The position numbers and the translations under genes are program-made. From the NCBI GenBank assembly GCA_940671915.1, contig CALNVZ010002974.1, forward strand, positions 39,281,067 through 39,345,066: 64,000 bases of DNA, written 5' to 3'. The number at the start of each line of letters is the position of its first letter. Position 1 is the stretch's first letter. Of this stretch, positions 34,991 through 45,379 are shown piece after piece. Origin of the DNA: Paracentrotus lividus. Lineage: Eukaryota > Echinodermata > Echinoidea > Camarodonta > Echinidae. The notes under the pieces were generated by a model. The model ran no database searches and was not told the DNA's origin. It worked only from the letters and a program-made list of their open reading frames with translations.

Positions 34991-35639
34991 ACAAGAAAAT
35001 GTGAAAATGCATTCCTTTTGTACAGAGACCTTTTTTATTTTGTTAGCTCCCGGATTAAAAATGTAAAAAAATATATATTTTTATAATTATTATTTTTGTT
35101 TTGCTTGTCAATTTCTTCGGGGCCGATAAAGCGACCTCACCCTACCCCTATAGGTAATATATCATGACCTTCTAGATGGCCGAAGACCGAATTTTTTAGA
35201 AACATCTTCGCGCTCGCATTAGGGCCCTTACAAATTGGTCAGTACACCCCAATTTTTATGAAAGGAATGGAAATCAATGAGAAGGAAATATGTGCAATAG
35301 AGATGACCAAAATATATATGGCACTTTATCCCGCCCCTGCCCCGGCGCCCCGGTTAAAGGCTGAGATAAAAATTTTGGGGAGAATGTTCTCATAGGGTGG
35401 CTTTTTATTTATTTTGTTTTTGAAATAAAGGTGGAATAAAATCTCACCAATCAGACTTTTTACTTCAATCCTCCCCTAGACCAACAAGAGACTAATAGAT
35501 TTAAGGTAAAAGAACAATAAGATGACAATTGGGCCTAAAGAAATTGGCTTGGCGTAACGGGTCACAGAAAATTAGGTTAGGTAGGGTGGATTAAAAAAAA
35601 TATATTATTATGATTTTTCTTGCTTATATTTGCATACAT

Positions 35640-37143
35640 GAAAGTAGCCATTCATACACATACGGGGGCCCATCTATTGAACAATGCAAGTGCGAAGCAC
35701 GAGCCGAAAATTTTCGATTTATAAACCTGAAAATTTTTAAGTTTTTTTTTTTTTTGGTGCTGTATGCTTTAAAAGAAGATGCTTATCTAATTGAATAACG
35801 CGAGCGCGAAGCGCGAGCCGAAATTTTTTATACATATCAACCTGAAAACATTGGTCCGTATTCTCAAAAGCCGCCTAACTTTAAGCCTACCTTAAATCTG
35901 TAGTTTAACTATGGCTTGCTAAAAGGGACTCATTCCCGAAAAGTATGTTCATTTCATCATTATTTTTGGTAGTGAAACTATTAAAAACTGCTTCTGAATG
36001 ATAAGCACAAAAGTTTCCCTTTTATTAAAACACGATTCCAGAACTCAGTAAAGGTGATAGGAACATGCAACATAGACAGATTGATTCCCTTTTAACAAGC
36101 CTATAGTTAAACTACAGATTTAAGCTAGTAAAGTTAGGCGGCTTTTGAGAATACGGGCCATTGCATTTTAAGCGCTTTTTATTGTGCTATTCTCGTAAAG
36201 AAGATACTTGTCTCATTAAACAATGCGAATACGAAGTGCGAGCTGAGTTTATTAAATATATATCCACCTTCTTCTTCTTCTCGAGTCCTTTCTCTCAATT
36301 TTTGTTTATTTGTGAATTAGAATTTGATTCAAACTCTGCCCACCTCAAAATAGTGCATTTTTAAACGATTTTGTGCTATGCTCAAGAAATTTCAAGAGGA
36401 TGATTATGACATTAACCATGCGAGCGCGAAGCGCGAGCCGAAACTTATATCAACCTGAAAACAATGCATTTTTAAGTGCTTTTGTGCTATTATGCTCAAG
36501 ATGATAGTTATCTAATTAACAATAAAGCGAGCGCGAAGCACAAGCAATATTTAAAATAATATATCAATGAAAACGAGACAGTTTTTAGTGTTTTTTTGTT
36601 ATTCCCGTGGCAAGATTTTGTATCTCATCAGCGCGTGCAGAAAAATCTTTGACACATCGTCCTCAAAACAAGTTTTCTGTTTGTGCTGCTCATAAAAGGA
36701 TACGTATCTCATTAAAAAATATATATATTACATACGAGCGCAAAGCGTGACCCGAATTTATTGATATATAATTATATTTAACTGAAAACGAGACATTTTT
36801 AGTTTTGTTTGTCATCTTCATTGAACGGATGCGTATCTCCAAACAAATAAAGCGGGTGGGAATTGGAAGCGCGAGCCGAATATTTTGCCGGTATGTCAAA
36901 TTGAAAACATAATTTTAAAGCGCTTTTTGTGCTATGCTCCTACAAAGGAAAATGATCTCGTTAAACAAAATGAGAGCGTAGCGTGAGCAAATTGTCTTTT
37001 GATATATTTCCCTGAAAACGAGGCAATTAAGTGAGTTTTTTTATCATCCTCAAGAAAATCATGTCTTTTAACAAATAAACGGGCAATAAAGCGAGCGCGC
37101 GAAGCGCGAGCCCAAAATTGTCAATATATCAAATTGAAAACAA
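35640..37143. repeat. Satellite array, about 115-base units, core GCGAGCGCGAAGCGCGAGC
   Basis: The core or a close variant appears at about 35690, 35803, 36224, 36418, 36526, 36736, 36853, 36968 and 37090, with spacing near 110-120 where uninterrupted. After each core come CCGAAA.TTT.TATATC, then AACCTGAAAACA, then GCATTTTTAAGCGCTTTT, TGTGCTATGCTC and a short A-rich end. Units 35803 and 36224 are separated by a MITE (35852-36160). The array resumes at 44650 after a long insertion. Confidence 0.8.
35852..36160. mobile_element. Palindromic MITE inserted in the satellite (GGYCCGTATTC ends)
   Basis: Left TGGTCCGTATTCTCAAAAG is mirrored by CTTTTGAGAATACGGGCCA. Pairing extends inward through GCCGCCTAACTTTA and GTAGTTTAACTA. 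Comparison with neighbouring satellite units gives the empty site and a 3-base duplication ATT, which with the GGCCC-type end fits PIF/Harbinger MITEs. Confidence 0.8.
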
Positions 37144-38589
37144 TAGGGGAGACCGGGGATGGAAGTTACACGGGTCAGTTGTTACAGTTCTCAGTGTGCT
37201 AAGTTGGAACAAGAGAGTTCCAAGTGAATTTTTGACAAAAATTAAAATTTGTAATAGTTCTTACAACTTACTGAAGGCACATGATGATAGTCTGGTATGT
37301 GAATATAATTTAGTACATGTATGCTAATATACCATGCCATGCCCTGTAATCCTGCCTAATGGCTGTGCTACAGTTGATTTTACACAGTCCGTCATAAAGG
37401 TGGAATATTTTTTTAGCTATAGCGACATGATTTTGCTTTGACCTTAATTTCTTGAATATGTTTGTCCCTGCTTTTACTTTTTGGGACCCTGGCTATATCT
37501 TGGACATTCTCCCAACCCTTAACGTGGACCTTTTTCCAAAAAAGTTTTGTGATGCCCATTTTTGTCATTTTTTCCCATTTTGGGGCCCCTTTTTGTTTTC
37601 CCGGCCAATCAAGTCCCCCTCAGTCCTACCCCCAGGAAACGCGACTGAGGTGAGCTGTTTTATATTGTTCTTTAAGTTAAATCTATATTTCTGGGGACAG
37701 GCTAAGGTCTCTTGTCTAGGGGAGGGGTTGAAGTAAAAAACGAGATTGGTGATAATTCGGAATATTTTATTCCATCTTTATGCTGAAAACAAAAGAAATG
37801 AAAAACCGCCTTTAACCCTTAAATATCATCATTTTCCCCTTAAATTTTGTTTAGCCTTGATGACAAGGCTGTAAATAGTCATTATTGATAATATTTTATT
37901 CTGATTTATGTTTGGTTGAGATTTTACAATACAATTTAAGGAAGATAGAAATTTCCATGCTGTAAAAATGAATAAAATGAATGTTGAACCCCAATCAAAA
38001 TAAATTTTGACCCCTCCCCTAGACAAAAGAGTCGAGCCTAGCTGTAACCATAAATCTAACAAATCTCAACCTCAGACGTGTTTCCTTGAGGTGGAACTGA
38101 GGGGGCCTTGGTGGGTCACGTGAACAAAAAAGGGCCCCAACATATCAATTCTAGTTGTAAACTTAAGAGATAGAGGGCGCTACCATTCTACTCAAAGCGA
38201 ACGCTCCCATTTACTTTGTCTGTTTTTGACAGTTTTCACTTTATTTTCTTTATTGTGGCGAGCAACTACCCTTTCAAAGAAATGATCAATTTGATTGAGT
38301 ACGTTCACAGTCTGATTTTTCAGAAATAGGGGATAACTTATTGCAAAGGGGAAAAAAAGTCCTGTCACTTGAATCAATTCGAAAGCCTGGTCAGAACATA
38401 TTCCTGTACAATATGGCCAATTTGAGCCCAGAACAGCTCATGCGCTTCAAAGTCTTGCTAATCAATGACGCATAATTATATTACACTTTAATGATCACAC
38501 GGTTTTTAAAAGGTGAATTCTCAGCTTTCCATTAATGGTATATTTATTTCAATTGGTTAAAAAAAGTCCTGTCACTTTGAACTATTATA

Positions 38590-39559
38590 GGGTAGATGTA
38601 GGAATAGCGGACAGTAGGGAATATCGGACGGTCACCACATGTCCAGCCCTAGCTGCCAACATAAGATCAACGAGTTGAAATACCGGCATCTATGGTCAGG
38701 TGGTCGTCTGGGAAGGTTGAATGCTGTATTCGACAACAACAAGTGAGAAATCTCCGAGAAAACTACCACAATCTGTCAAGGTAGAAAATTTGCAGCCTGA
38801 AAAATGACCTGATGTAAAAATTGACATTTTAGAGAATGTGATGGTATAAAAATAGAATTGGGGCATGACCTCTATTTCAGCATTATGGACATGTGTGGGA
38901 GGTGGGCCAAACGTGTATGGAGTGTTTGCACTGTACAAAGCCTGTGTATTGGGTTGGCAGTTTGTTTGAAAAGTGCTTGTCAGTCATTTTTTGTAGTGAG
39001 GAATACCGGACACCACATTGACAGTTGTTTGTTTTACTTCCGGTTGAGTTGCTAAGCATGTAGATCAAAAATAGATATTGCATAATGTATTATATTTATT
39101 TATTAAATTGTTTGAAGATTTTGAAATGTCTATTTCTCTTATTATTGTTGTGATATGTCATGATCTACATGAGATATAGAGTTATTCTGAGTGTTTTTGA
39201 AATTTTGTAGTAAAATGCATATAATCTTCTAAAATGAATAATGTTATAAAAATCAATACAAACATGTTAAGCAGATGGTTTACATTCAAATCATGCTTCC
39301 AGACAAATCTCTATACCAAAAAAAGGGTAAAAACATACTGCGGTATTTCCTACACTGTAGGGAATGCCGGACAATTTACCATGACGTCATTATTTGCATA
39401 TAACTGCCTCAACAAATATTTGATTACCTCAATTTTTTTGGAAAATAAAAACTGAAAAATGTAGCTAAGCAATGAGAATCTTTTTCTTTCGTGATTTTAT
39501 TGTTTTCATGTCCTAATTAAGCAAATGAGCTTAGTGGCCGGTATTCCCTACATCTACCC
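38590..39559. mobile_element. Element G, copy 1 (GGGTAGATGTAGG ends)
   Basis: TA (38588-38589) then GGGTAGATGTAGGAATA at the left; TATTCCCTACATCTACCC then TA (39560-39561) at the right. Contains repeated words of the form GGAATNNCGGAC near 38600, 38618, 39001 and 39361. No coding frame. Nearly identical to 42045-43022. Confidence 0.8.
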
Positions 39560-39561
39560 TA

Positions 39562-40448
39562 AGAGATTTTTTTTCTCGATTGGTCAATGTTTACGCAAAT
39601 CACATGCATATCGCATAGAAATAATGCGAACGGCGTCTTGGCGAGATCTCTTGGTTTGGAGCATCAATCTATGTAAAATACAGGTTCTGATTACAACTTC
39701 AGCACAATCATGTTATAGGCTTTCCAAATGTCTTTTTCCTCCATCTGGTCTGAAGCATCTACTAATTAAAACCATGAGAAAAGTTCATAAATTTCTTTCA
39801 CCTCCACGCAGTATTTGCTCCTCACCGGACGGGCGATCCCATTCGACTGCAGGGGGAAGTCTTCTTACGCGAGTTTTTTTTATGCGCTAATTAATAGCAG
39901 CCACGAAGCCTACGTTACGTGCGTTTTTCTTACAAGTCAATCTAGATGGACTTTGGCCACTGGCAGCTAACGACACACACATCCAAAAGCCATCAGAATA
40001 ATTTGTATATTCTCATCCATTTCGTTTCAATTAACTTCATACCCAATATATTAAATCACAATATTTAATTCAATACTAGTATTCGGGTGGGAGGGGAGGG
40101 GGGGGTAGCCGGCCAGATAGACCGAGCCTGCATTTATTCAGAAGTTTTGTTCTCTTTTAAAGTATATATTTATATAATTTCCTGACGCTCAAATTATATC
40201 AAATATAAATTATATGTAAATTTTATATAAATAGGCCTACAATACACATTGGCTTTCAATATCCCAAACCCGCCCAGACATGAGGTATGATCGTTGACCA
40301 TCCAGTGATATTTTATTTTTATACATCCAACATAGCAAACCTGAACAATAATTTTATTGAAAAAATCGTTCAAATATTATATACTACGATGTATATATAA
40401 TTTTCTTCTGAATATCAAATGATCTCAAAACCAATTCAAATTGTTAAC
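39562..40448. other. F interior between G1 and the I fragment
   Basis: A 121-codon frame at 39525-39890 shows no recognisable domain and starts within G1. G-tract at 40093-40111. Otherwise AT-rich. Confidence 0.45.
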
Positions 40449-40620
40449 ATGGCCATGCGTTTTTAATTGGGCCAGTTTCGTGTGACATGATTTTTGCAAC
40501 ATGGAAATTGTGTCTTTTTTATTTGAATCTTTGTAACTTTAAATACTACACCCCTTATACATAAAAGCATATATTTTCTGAAAGGAATTAACTGACGATT
40601 TCAGAAAAAGCTCTTAAATT
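40449..40620. mobile_element. Fragment of element I, inverted
   Basis: GGCCATGCGTTTTTAATTGG, then GGCCAGTTTCGTGTGACATG and on to CTGATTTCAG-type sequence is the reverse complement of 33709-33874. Only the terminal 170 bases are present. Confidence 0.75.
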
Positions 40621-41339
40621 AAGGATGGATGGTATAACGGAAATGGGCGTTGGCGCTGCTGTGGGCATGGTGGGCGTCGTTGGGTGGTAGTCTTATAGCC
40701 ATGGTTTAGTTAACCCTAGGTTAGACCACACTTTTATGAGTGCCAGTTGTCAATCATTAACCAGGTAAAAATTATTCTAGTCCGGCAGCAAAAGTTGTCA
40801 TATGTGTCATGAGATGAGAAGATTGGGAAGTATGAAATACAATGAATTTTAATAAATTGGTTGCTCTGCCATGATTATAGAAGATAAGATAAAACACAGT
40901 ACTCCATAGAAGTGTGGTCTAAATTTCTAGTTAAGACTGGGGTTACACCTAGGTTTAATTATCAGAATACCACATGTTAAGTTTACATTTGGCAAAATGA
41001 CATTTTTTTTGTCTTAGAGACAACAAAAACCAACATAGGACTGAATTGCTATTTATTCATCGAAAATACCATGAAATAAGTATATCAACCTATATAGATG
41101 CCTGTCCTATACATAGCATGTCATTTTCAAATATGCATGATGACCTCTTTGACGGCCGAAGGCCCCAAAAAATTAACACCTACCCCCCCCCCCCCCCGCT
41201 TATCGATCGACCAGCGTGACATGAAGAAAATTGAGTGTATATTTTCGCTCGCCCGGAGTAACAGAAACAAAAAATGTACCATCTGAAATTCTGATTTTGC
41301 CCCCCCCCCCCTGTAATGAAATCCTGGATCGCCACTGTA
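40621..41339. other. F interior up to E2, ending in a C-tract repeat
   Basis: 40620-41080 is AT-rich with no feature. 41145-41340 has GACGGCCGAAGGCCCC, C-tracts at 41184 and 41301, and CCTGGATCGCCACTG, the right-end signature of the G-tract repeat family. Confidence 0.45.
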
Positions 41340-43158
41340 GGGGAGACCGGGTATGAAGTTACACGGGTCAGTTGTTACAGTTCTCATAGTGTGCTAAGTT
41401 GGAACAGAGAGTTCGTGCTAACTGGCATCTATATACAGCCTACACATAGCTGTGATGAACTCCCGGTCGTAAGGTTTCTCCGTTGTTTTATTAAAAAGTA
41501 AATCAACAAAAACCATTTTTTACAGTTCCGAGTGAATTTTTGACAAAAATTAAAATTTGTAATAGTTTTTACAACTGAAGGCACATGATGATAGTCTGGT
41601 ATTGTGAATATAGTACATGTATGTCACTAATATACCCCTGAGCCATGCCCTGCATTTCTGCCTAAGATGCTTTGCTACAGTTGATTTTATGTGTAAAATC
41701 ACCGATGGGGTAGGTTGTTACAACAACCTACCCCATGTCGACGTAACAACCTACCCCAATTACATTACACATGTAAAGTAATTTTGTTTCAATTTTCAGG
41801 TGCTAATGTTTTGATATTTCTATTATTGCTTTAGACTATTCTAGAGCTCTACTTGATCTACTGTTAACGATACCAAGAAACTGGAAAGTTGAAACAAAAG
41901 TATGGTATAGAAGATTTACACATTGTAACAAATTATCCCGTGTGTTTACATAATAACAATTTACCCCGTATCTTGTAACAACCTACCCCGGAAACGGGGA
42001 AGGTTGTTACAAAAAGATGTCTTCATTAATTAAGCTGTAGTTAGGGTAGATGTAGGGAATAGCGGACAGTATAGTAGGGAATATCGGACGGTCACCACAT
42101 GTCCAGCCCTAGCTGCCAACATAAGATCAACTGAGTTGAAATACCGGCATCTATTGGTCAGGGTGTCTGTCTGGGAAGGTTGAATGCTGTATTCGACAAC
42201 AACAAGTGAGAAATCTCCGAGAAAACTACCACATCTGTCAAGGTAGGAAATTTGCAGCCTGAAAAATGACCTGATGTAAAAATTGACATTTTAGAGAATG
42301 TGATGGTATAAAAATAGAATTGGGGCATGACCTCTATTTCATGCATTATGGACATGTTGAGGGTGGGCCAAACGTGTATGGAGTGTTTGCACTGTACAAA
42401 GCCTGTGTATTGGGTTGGCAGTTTGTTGAAAAGTGCTAGTCAGTCATTTTTTTGTTAGGGAATACCGGACACCACATTGACAGTTGTTTGTTTTACTTCC
42501 GGGTTGAGTTGCTAAGCATGTTAGATCAAATAGTATTGCATATATAATGTATTATATTTATTTATTAAATTGTTTGAAGATTTTGAAATGTCTATTTCTC
42601 TTTATTATTGTTGTGATATGTCATGATCTACATGAGATATAGAGTTATTCTGAGGTTTTGAAATTTTGTAGAAAATGCATATAATCTTCTAAAAATGAAT
42701 AATGTTATAAAAAATCAATACAAACATGTTAAGCAGATGGTTTACATTCAAATCAGTGCTTCCAGACAAATCTCTATACCAAAAAGGGTAAAAACATACT
42801 GTCCGGTATTTCCTACACTGTAGGGAATGCCGGACAAATTACCATGACGTCATTATTTGCATATAACTGCCTCAACAAATATTTGATTACCTCAATTTTT
42901 TTGGAAAATAAAGCTGAATGATGTAGCTAAGCAATGAGAATCTTTTTCTTTCGTGATTTTATTGTTTTCATGTCCTAATTAAGCAAATGAGCTTAAGTGG
43001 CCGGTATTCCCTACATCTACCCTAATTAGTTTTTACATGTTTTCAAGTTTTATGTGCCTCAGGTTTTAGCCAACATAATAGGCTAACTACAGACCCAAAA
43101 TGGAGTGTGTGAGTACTTTCATAAGAATTATCTGGCCCTAAATTTGAATTGTTCCCTA
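41340..43158. mobile_element. Element E, copy 2, split by G2
   Basis: TA then GGGGAGACCGGGTATGAAG matches the E1 left end and continues collinearly (GTTACACGGGTCAGTTG, GAAGGCACATGATGATAGT). After G2 it resumes at 43025 with GTTTTACATGTTTTCAAGTT-like sequence shared with 44466-44600. The right terminus is truncated near 43158: the CCATCCCCGGTCTCCCC end is missing. The central part contains GGGGTAGGTTGTTAC and its inverse. Confidence 0.75.
42045..43022. mobile_element. Element G, copy 2
   Basis: Flanked by TA (42043-42044, 43023-43024) with GGGTAGATGTAGGGAATA and TATTCCCTACATCTACCC ends. Differs from copy 1 by scattered single-base substitutions and small indels. Inserted in E2. Confidence 0.8.
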
Positions 43159-43286
43159 TACGTACCTGCTGCTAGCTGCATGCAGTCGTCTACTTGTCTG
43201 CTCGCTTCTCGCCACCAGCGCACGTCGTTAAACCATATTCCTCTCCGCGGCCCGCTCTCCCCTCCTTAAATAATGGACGCGCCTTA

Positions 43287-44132
43287 AGGGCCTGTCCCAC
43301 AGAAGGCGATCGTTGTGGCGACAACCTACGAACTGCTTTTTAGTACCCATCGCCACCATGTGCAGGTCCAATCGCCTATAAGATCGTGAATTATCGCGTC
43401 TGTCGCCAACAAATACGTAGCAAAATTCTGTTCGCCGCTGGTTTCTCAACAAGTTAAACAATAGCCGGCGTCAGTTGGGTTGACGTCAATGACCGTAGCC
43501 TGCCTTCTCTTGTCGCGACGAGGTGCTATCGTAGATTGTCGGCAAATAGAACATTGTTTAGCAGAGCCGAACGGCGGTCAGTTGTAGGTTGCGCGCGCTC
43601 CAGCGTACGTTGCAAGCATCGCTGAACCGAAAGGCCACTGAAATTTAAGCCGCTACGACCATTGTCGCCATCTACATTCACCAAAATCATGATCGGCCTC
43701 CCATTCACATACTGTACAGTCGCGCTAATTTTTGAAAATTTCAAAATCACTCACGACCCAAATTATAATGCGCGACTGAGAGGACTATCACGAACCTAAA
43801 GGCGACAGGGCGCCATCAGGTAGAAAACACTCGATCGCCTGTGTCAGTCGCAAGGATCGCCACAGTGCACAAGTTCATATTTGGTTGATTTTAAGCTGCG
43901 ACAAGAGAAGGTCGAGCCACGAGAAGCGCGAAGGTCGAAGCTATTGTATTATCGGATACCAGCTATTGTTAGCCTATTGTTGCGTGGAAGCAAGTCGTTG
44001 TCGAGCCTATCGTAGACAGAGTCGTAGAGTCGTATATGATCTTCGGTCACCTACGATTTTTGACACGATTCTGGCAGGTTCTAGCATGCATAGGTTGTCG
44101 CCACAACGATCGCCTTCTGTGGGACAGGCCCT
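43287..44132. mobile_element. Harbinger-like palindrome H with TTA duplication
   Basis: Left AGGGCCTGTCCCACAGAAGG, right CCTTCTGTGGGACAGGCCCT, with TTA at 43284-43286 and 44133-44135. The pairing continues through CGATCGTTGTGGCGACAACC. A 3-base TWA/TTA duplication with GGGCC ends is typical of PIF/Harbinger. It is strongly CpG-rich. Open frames of 74-102 codons in it are by-products of this composition. Confidence 0.85.
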
Positions 44133-44624
44133 TTACTCATCTGGCGCAAGCGCACTGTGTACCGATTTAATGCTACGAAATGGTACACGTTAGCTTTACA
44201 TTTTATATGGAGTAGAATTGATATGAAATAAGAAAAAATTACGAAAATGGCCATCTTCTGGGGGGACGAACTTTTTTGAAGAAAAATCCCCGGGTAGGGT
44301 TGAGGGAACGTCCAAGATATACCCAGGATCCAAGAAGTGAAAGCGGTGACAAACACATTCAAGAAATTAATAACGGAGCAACATTATGTCGCTTGAGCCA
44401 GAAAAAAATATTCCACCTTTATAACGAACAGTGTATGTGTAAAATCACCCATGGGGCAGGTTGTTAATTAGTGTTTACATGTTTCAAAGTTTTATGTGCC
44501 TCAGGTTTTAGCCAACATAGTAATAGGCTAACTACAGACCCAAAATGGAGTGTGTGAGTACTTTCATTAAGAATTATCTGGCCCAAAATGTGAATTTTGT
44601 AACGTCCATCCCCGGTCTCCCCTA

Positions 44625-44872
44625 CATTTTCGCCATGTACAATGATGTATGCCATGTACATGGCGTTTTTTTTGTGCTATGCTCATAAAAAAGAACACTG
44701 ATCTGATTATGCAAATAATGTGAGGGCAAAGTGTGAGCTGAAAATTTTTGATATCATTTACCACAAAGCTTTTGAGCGCTATGAGCTCAAAACAGGATGA
44801 AAATATCTCACAAAGAGATAAGTCAAGCACAAGCTGAAATATTGACTTAAAATTGGACATTCTAAGCATCTT
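44625..44872. repeat. Satellite units resuming after E1
   Basis: TTTGTGCTATGCTCATAAA, GTGAGGGCAAAGTGTGAGCTG and CAAGCACAAGCTGAAATATT continue the unit pattern seen at 35.6-37.1 kb. More diverged. Confidence 0.6.
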
Positions 44873-45321
44873 TTATTTACTTTTCTATTATTATTATTTT
44901 TTATTTTGTTTATCTTCATTATTATTATTTTTTTAATAGTTAATTTAATACAGGTTTTCCCGGTCTAGTTTAAACTATCTCCGATCAATTTGACATTTTT
45001 TTTCGAGCGCTTTCGTCCGGATTGTGATCGCGATAACAAATCTGCAATGAAATTCGTTTATGTGTAGCCAACATCAAACACCGTTCAATCCAGTTGTGAA
45101 TTGCGTCGATTAATTTGCTGTTGTGAGCAGTCGCATTCGTCCATTTTAAAATTCCCGTCTTCTGATGACTTCAGATTCGTTTTGGGGCATCCACATTAGA
45201 AATAACTGTATACAAATTAGGAATGTTAGGTTCGGGTAGGAAAATAAAATTTGGAGGGGATGGTGAATTGTTTTTGTCAGAAAAGAGGCTGATCTCGGGG
45301 GAAGGGGGAGCCTGAGCTTGC

Positions 45322-45379
<58 letters not shown>

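Larger units (their letters stand above)
37383..44433. mobile_element. Element F, 7.05 kb, long terminal inverted repeats
   Basis: Left end CACAGTCCGTCATAAAGG, right end CCTTTATAACGAACAGTG, with TA at 37381-37382 and 44434-44435. The inverted match continues for roughly 200 bases (GGTGGAATATTTTTTT, AATTTCTTGAATATGTTTGT, TATATCTTGGAC, CCAAAAAAGTTT). Insertion in E1 is proven by comparing with E2, which is uninterrupted at that point. F carries no visible transposase; its length is mostly other elements inserted inside (G1, I fragment, E2, G2, H). An inner inverted pair at 37579-37650 and 38060-38135 suggests a further palindrome. Confidence 0.75.
37146..44622. mobile_element. Element E1 (GGGGAGACCGGGG ends), split by F
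   Basis: Left GGGGAGACCGGGGATGGAAG and right CGTCCATCCCCGGTCTCCCC are inverted, each bordered by TA (37144-37145 and 44623-44624). Outside the TAs the satellite sequence continues, so this is a clean insertion. Its own sequence is only 37146-37380 and 44436-44622; the middle is the inserted element F. The sister copy at 41340 shows that E also has a central part with two GTAACAACCTACCCC words that E1 lacks. Confidence 0.8.

Noticed and set aside
35640-37143. CRISPR-like array (short repeats with spacers)
   Set aside because: Spacing and 'spacers' are themselves repeated, forming a 115-base satellite in a eukaryotic genome; there are no cas genes.
39525-39890. 121-codon plus-strand frame
   Set aside because: It starts in element G and has no conserved motif, no splice context and no counterpart in the second G copy.
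43885-44193. Arg/Ser-rich 102-codon frame and its 70-90 codon neighbours
   Set aside because: They lie in the CpG-rich palindrome H; both strands are open for the same compositional reason.
45146-45374. Cys-Val repeat proteins on the minus strand
   Set aside because: They are translations of the CA microsatellite.
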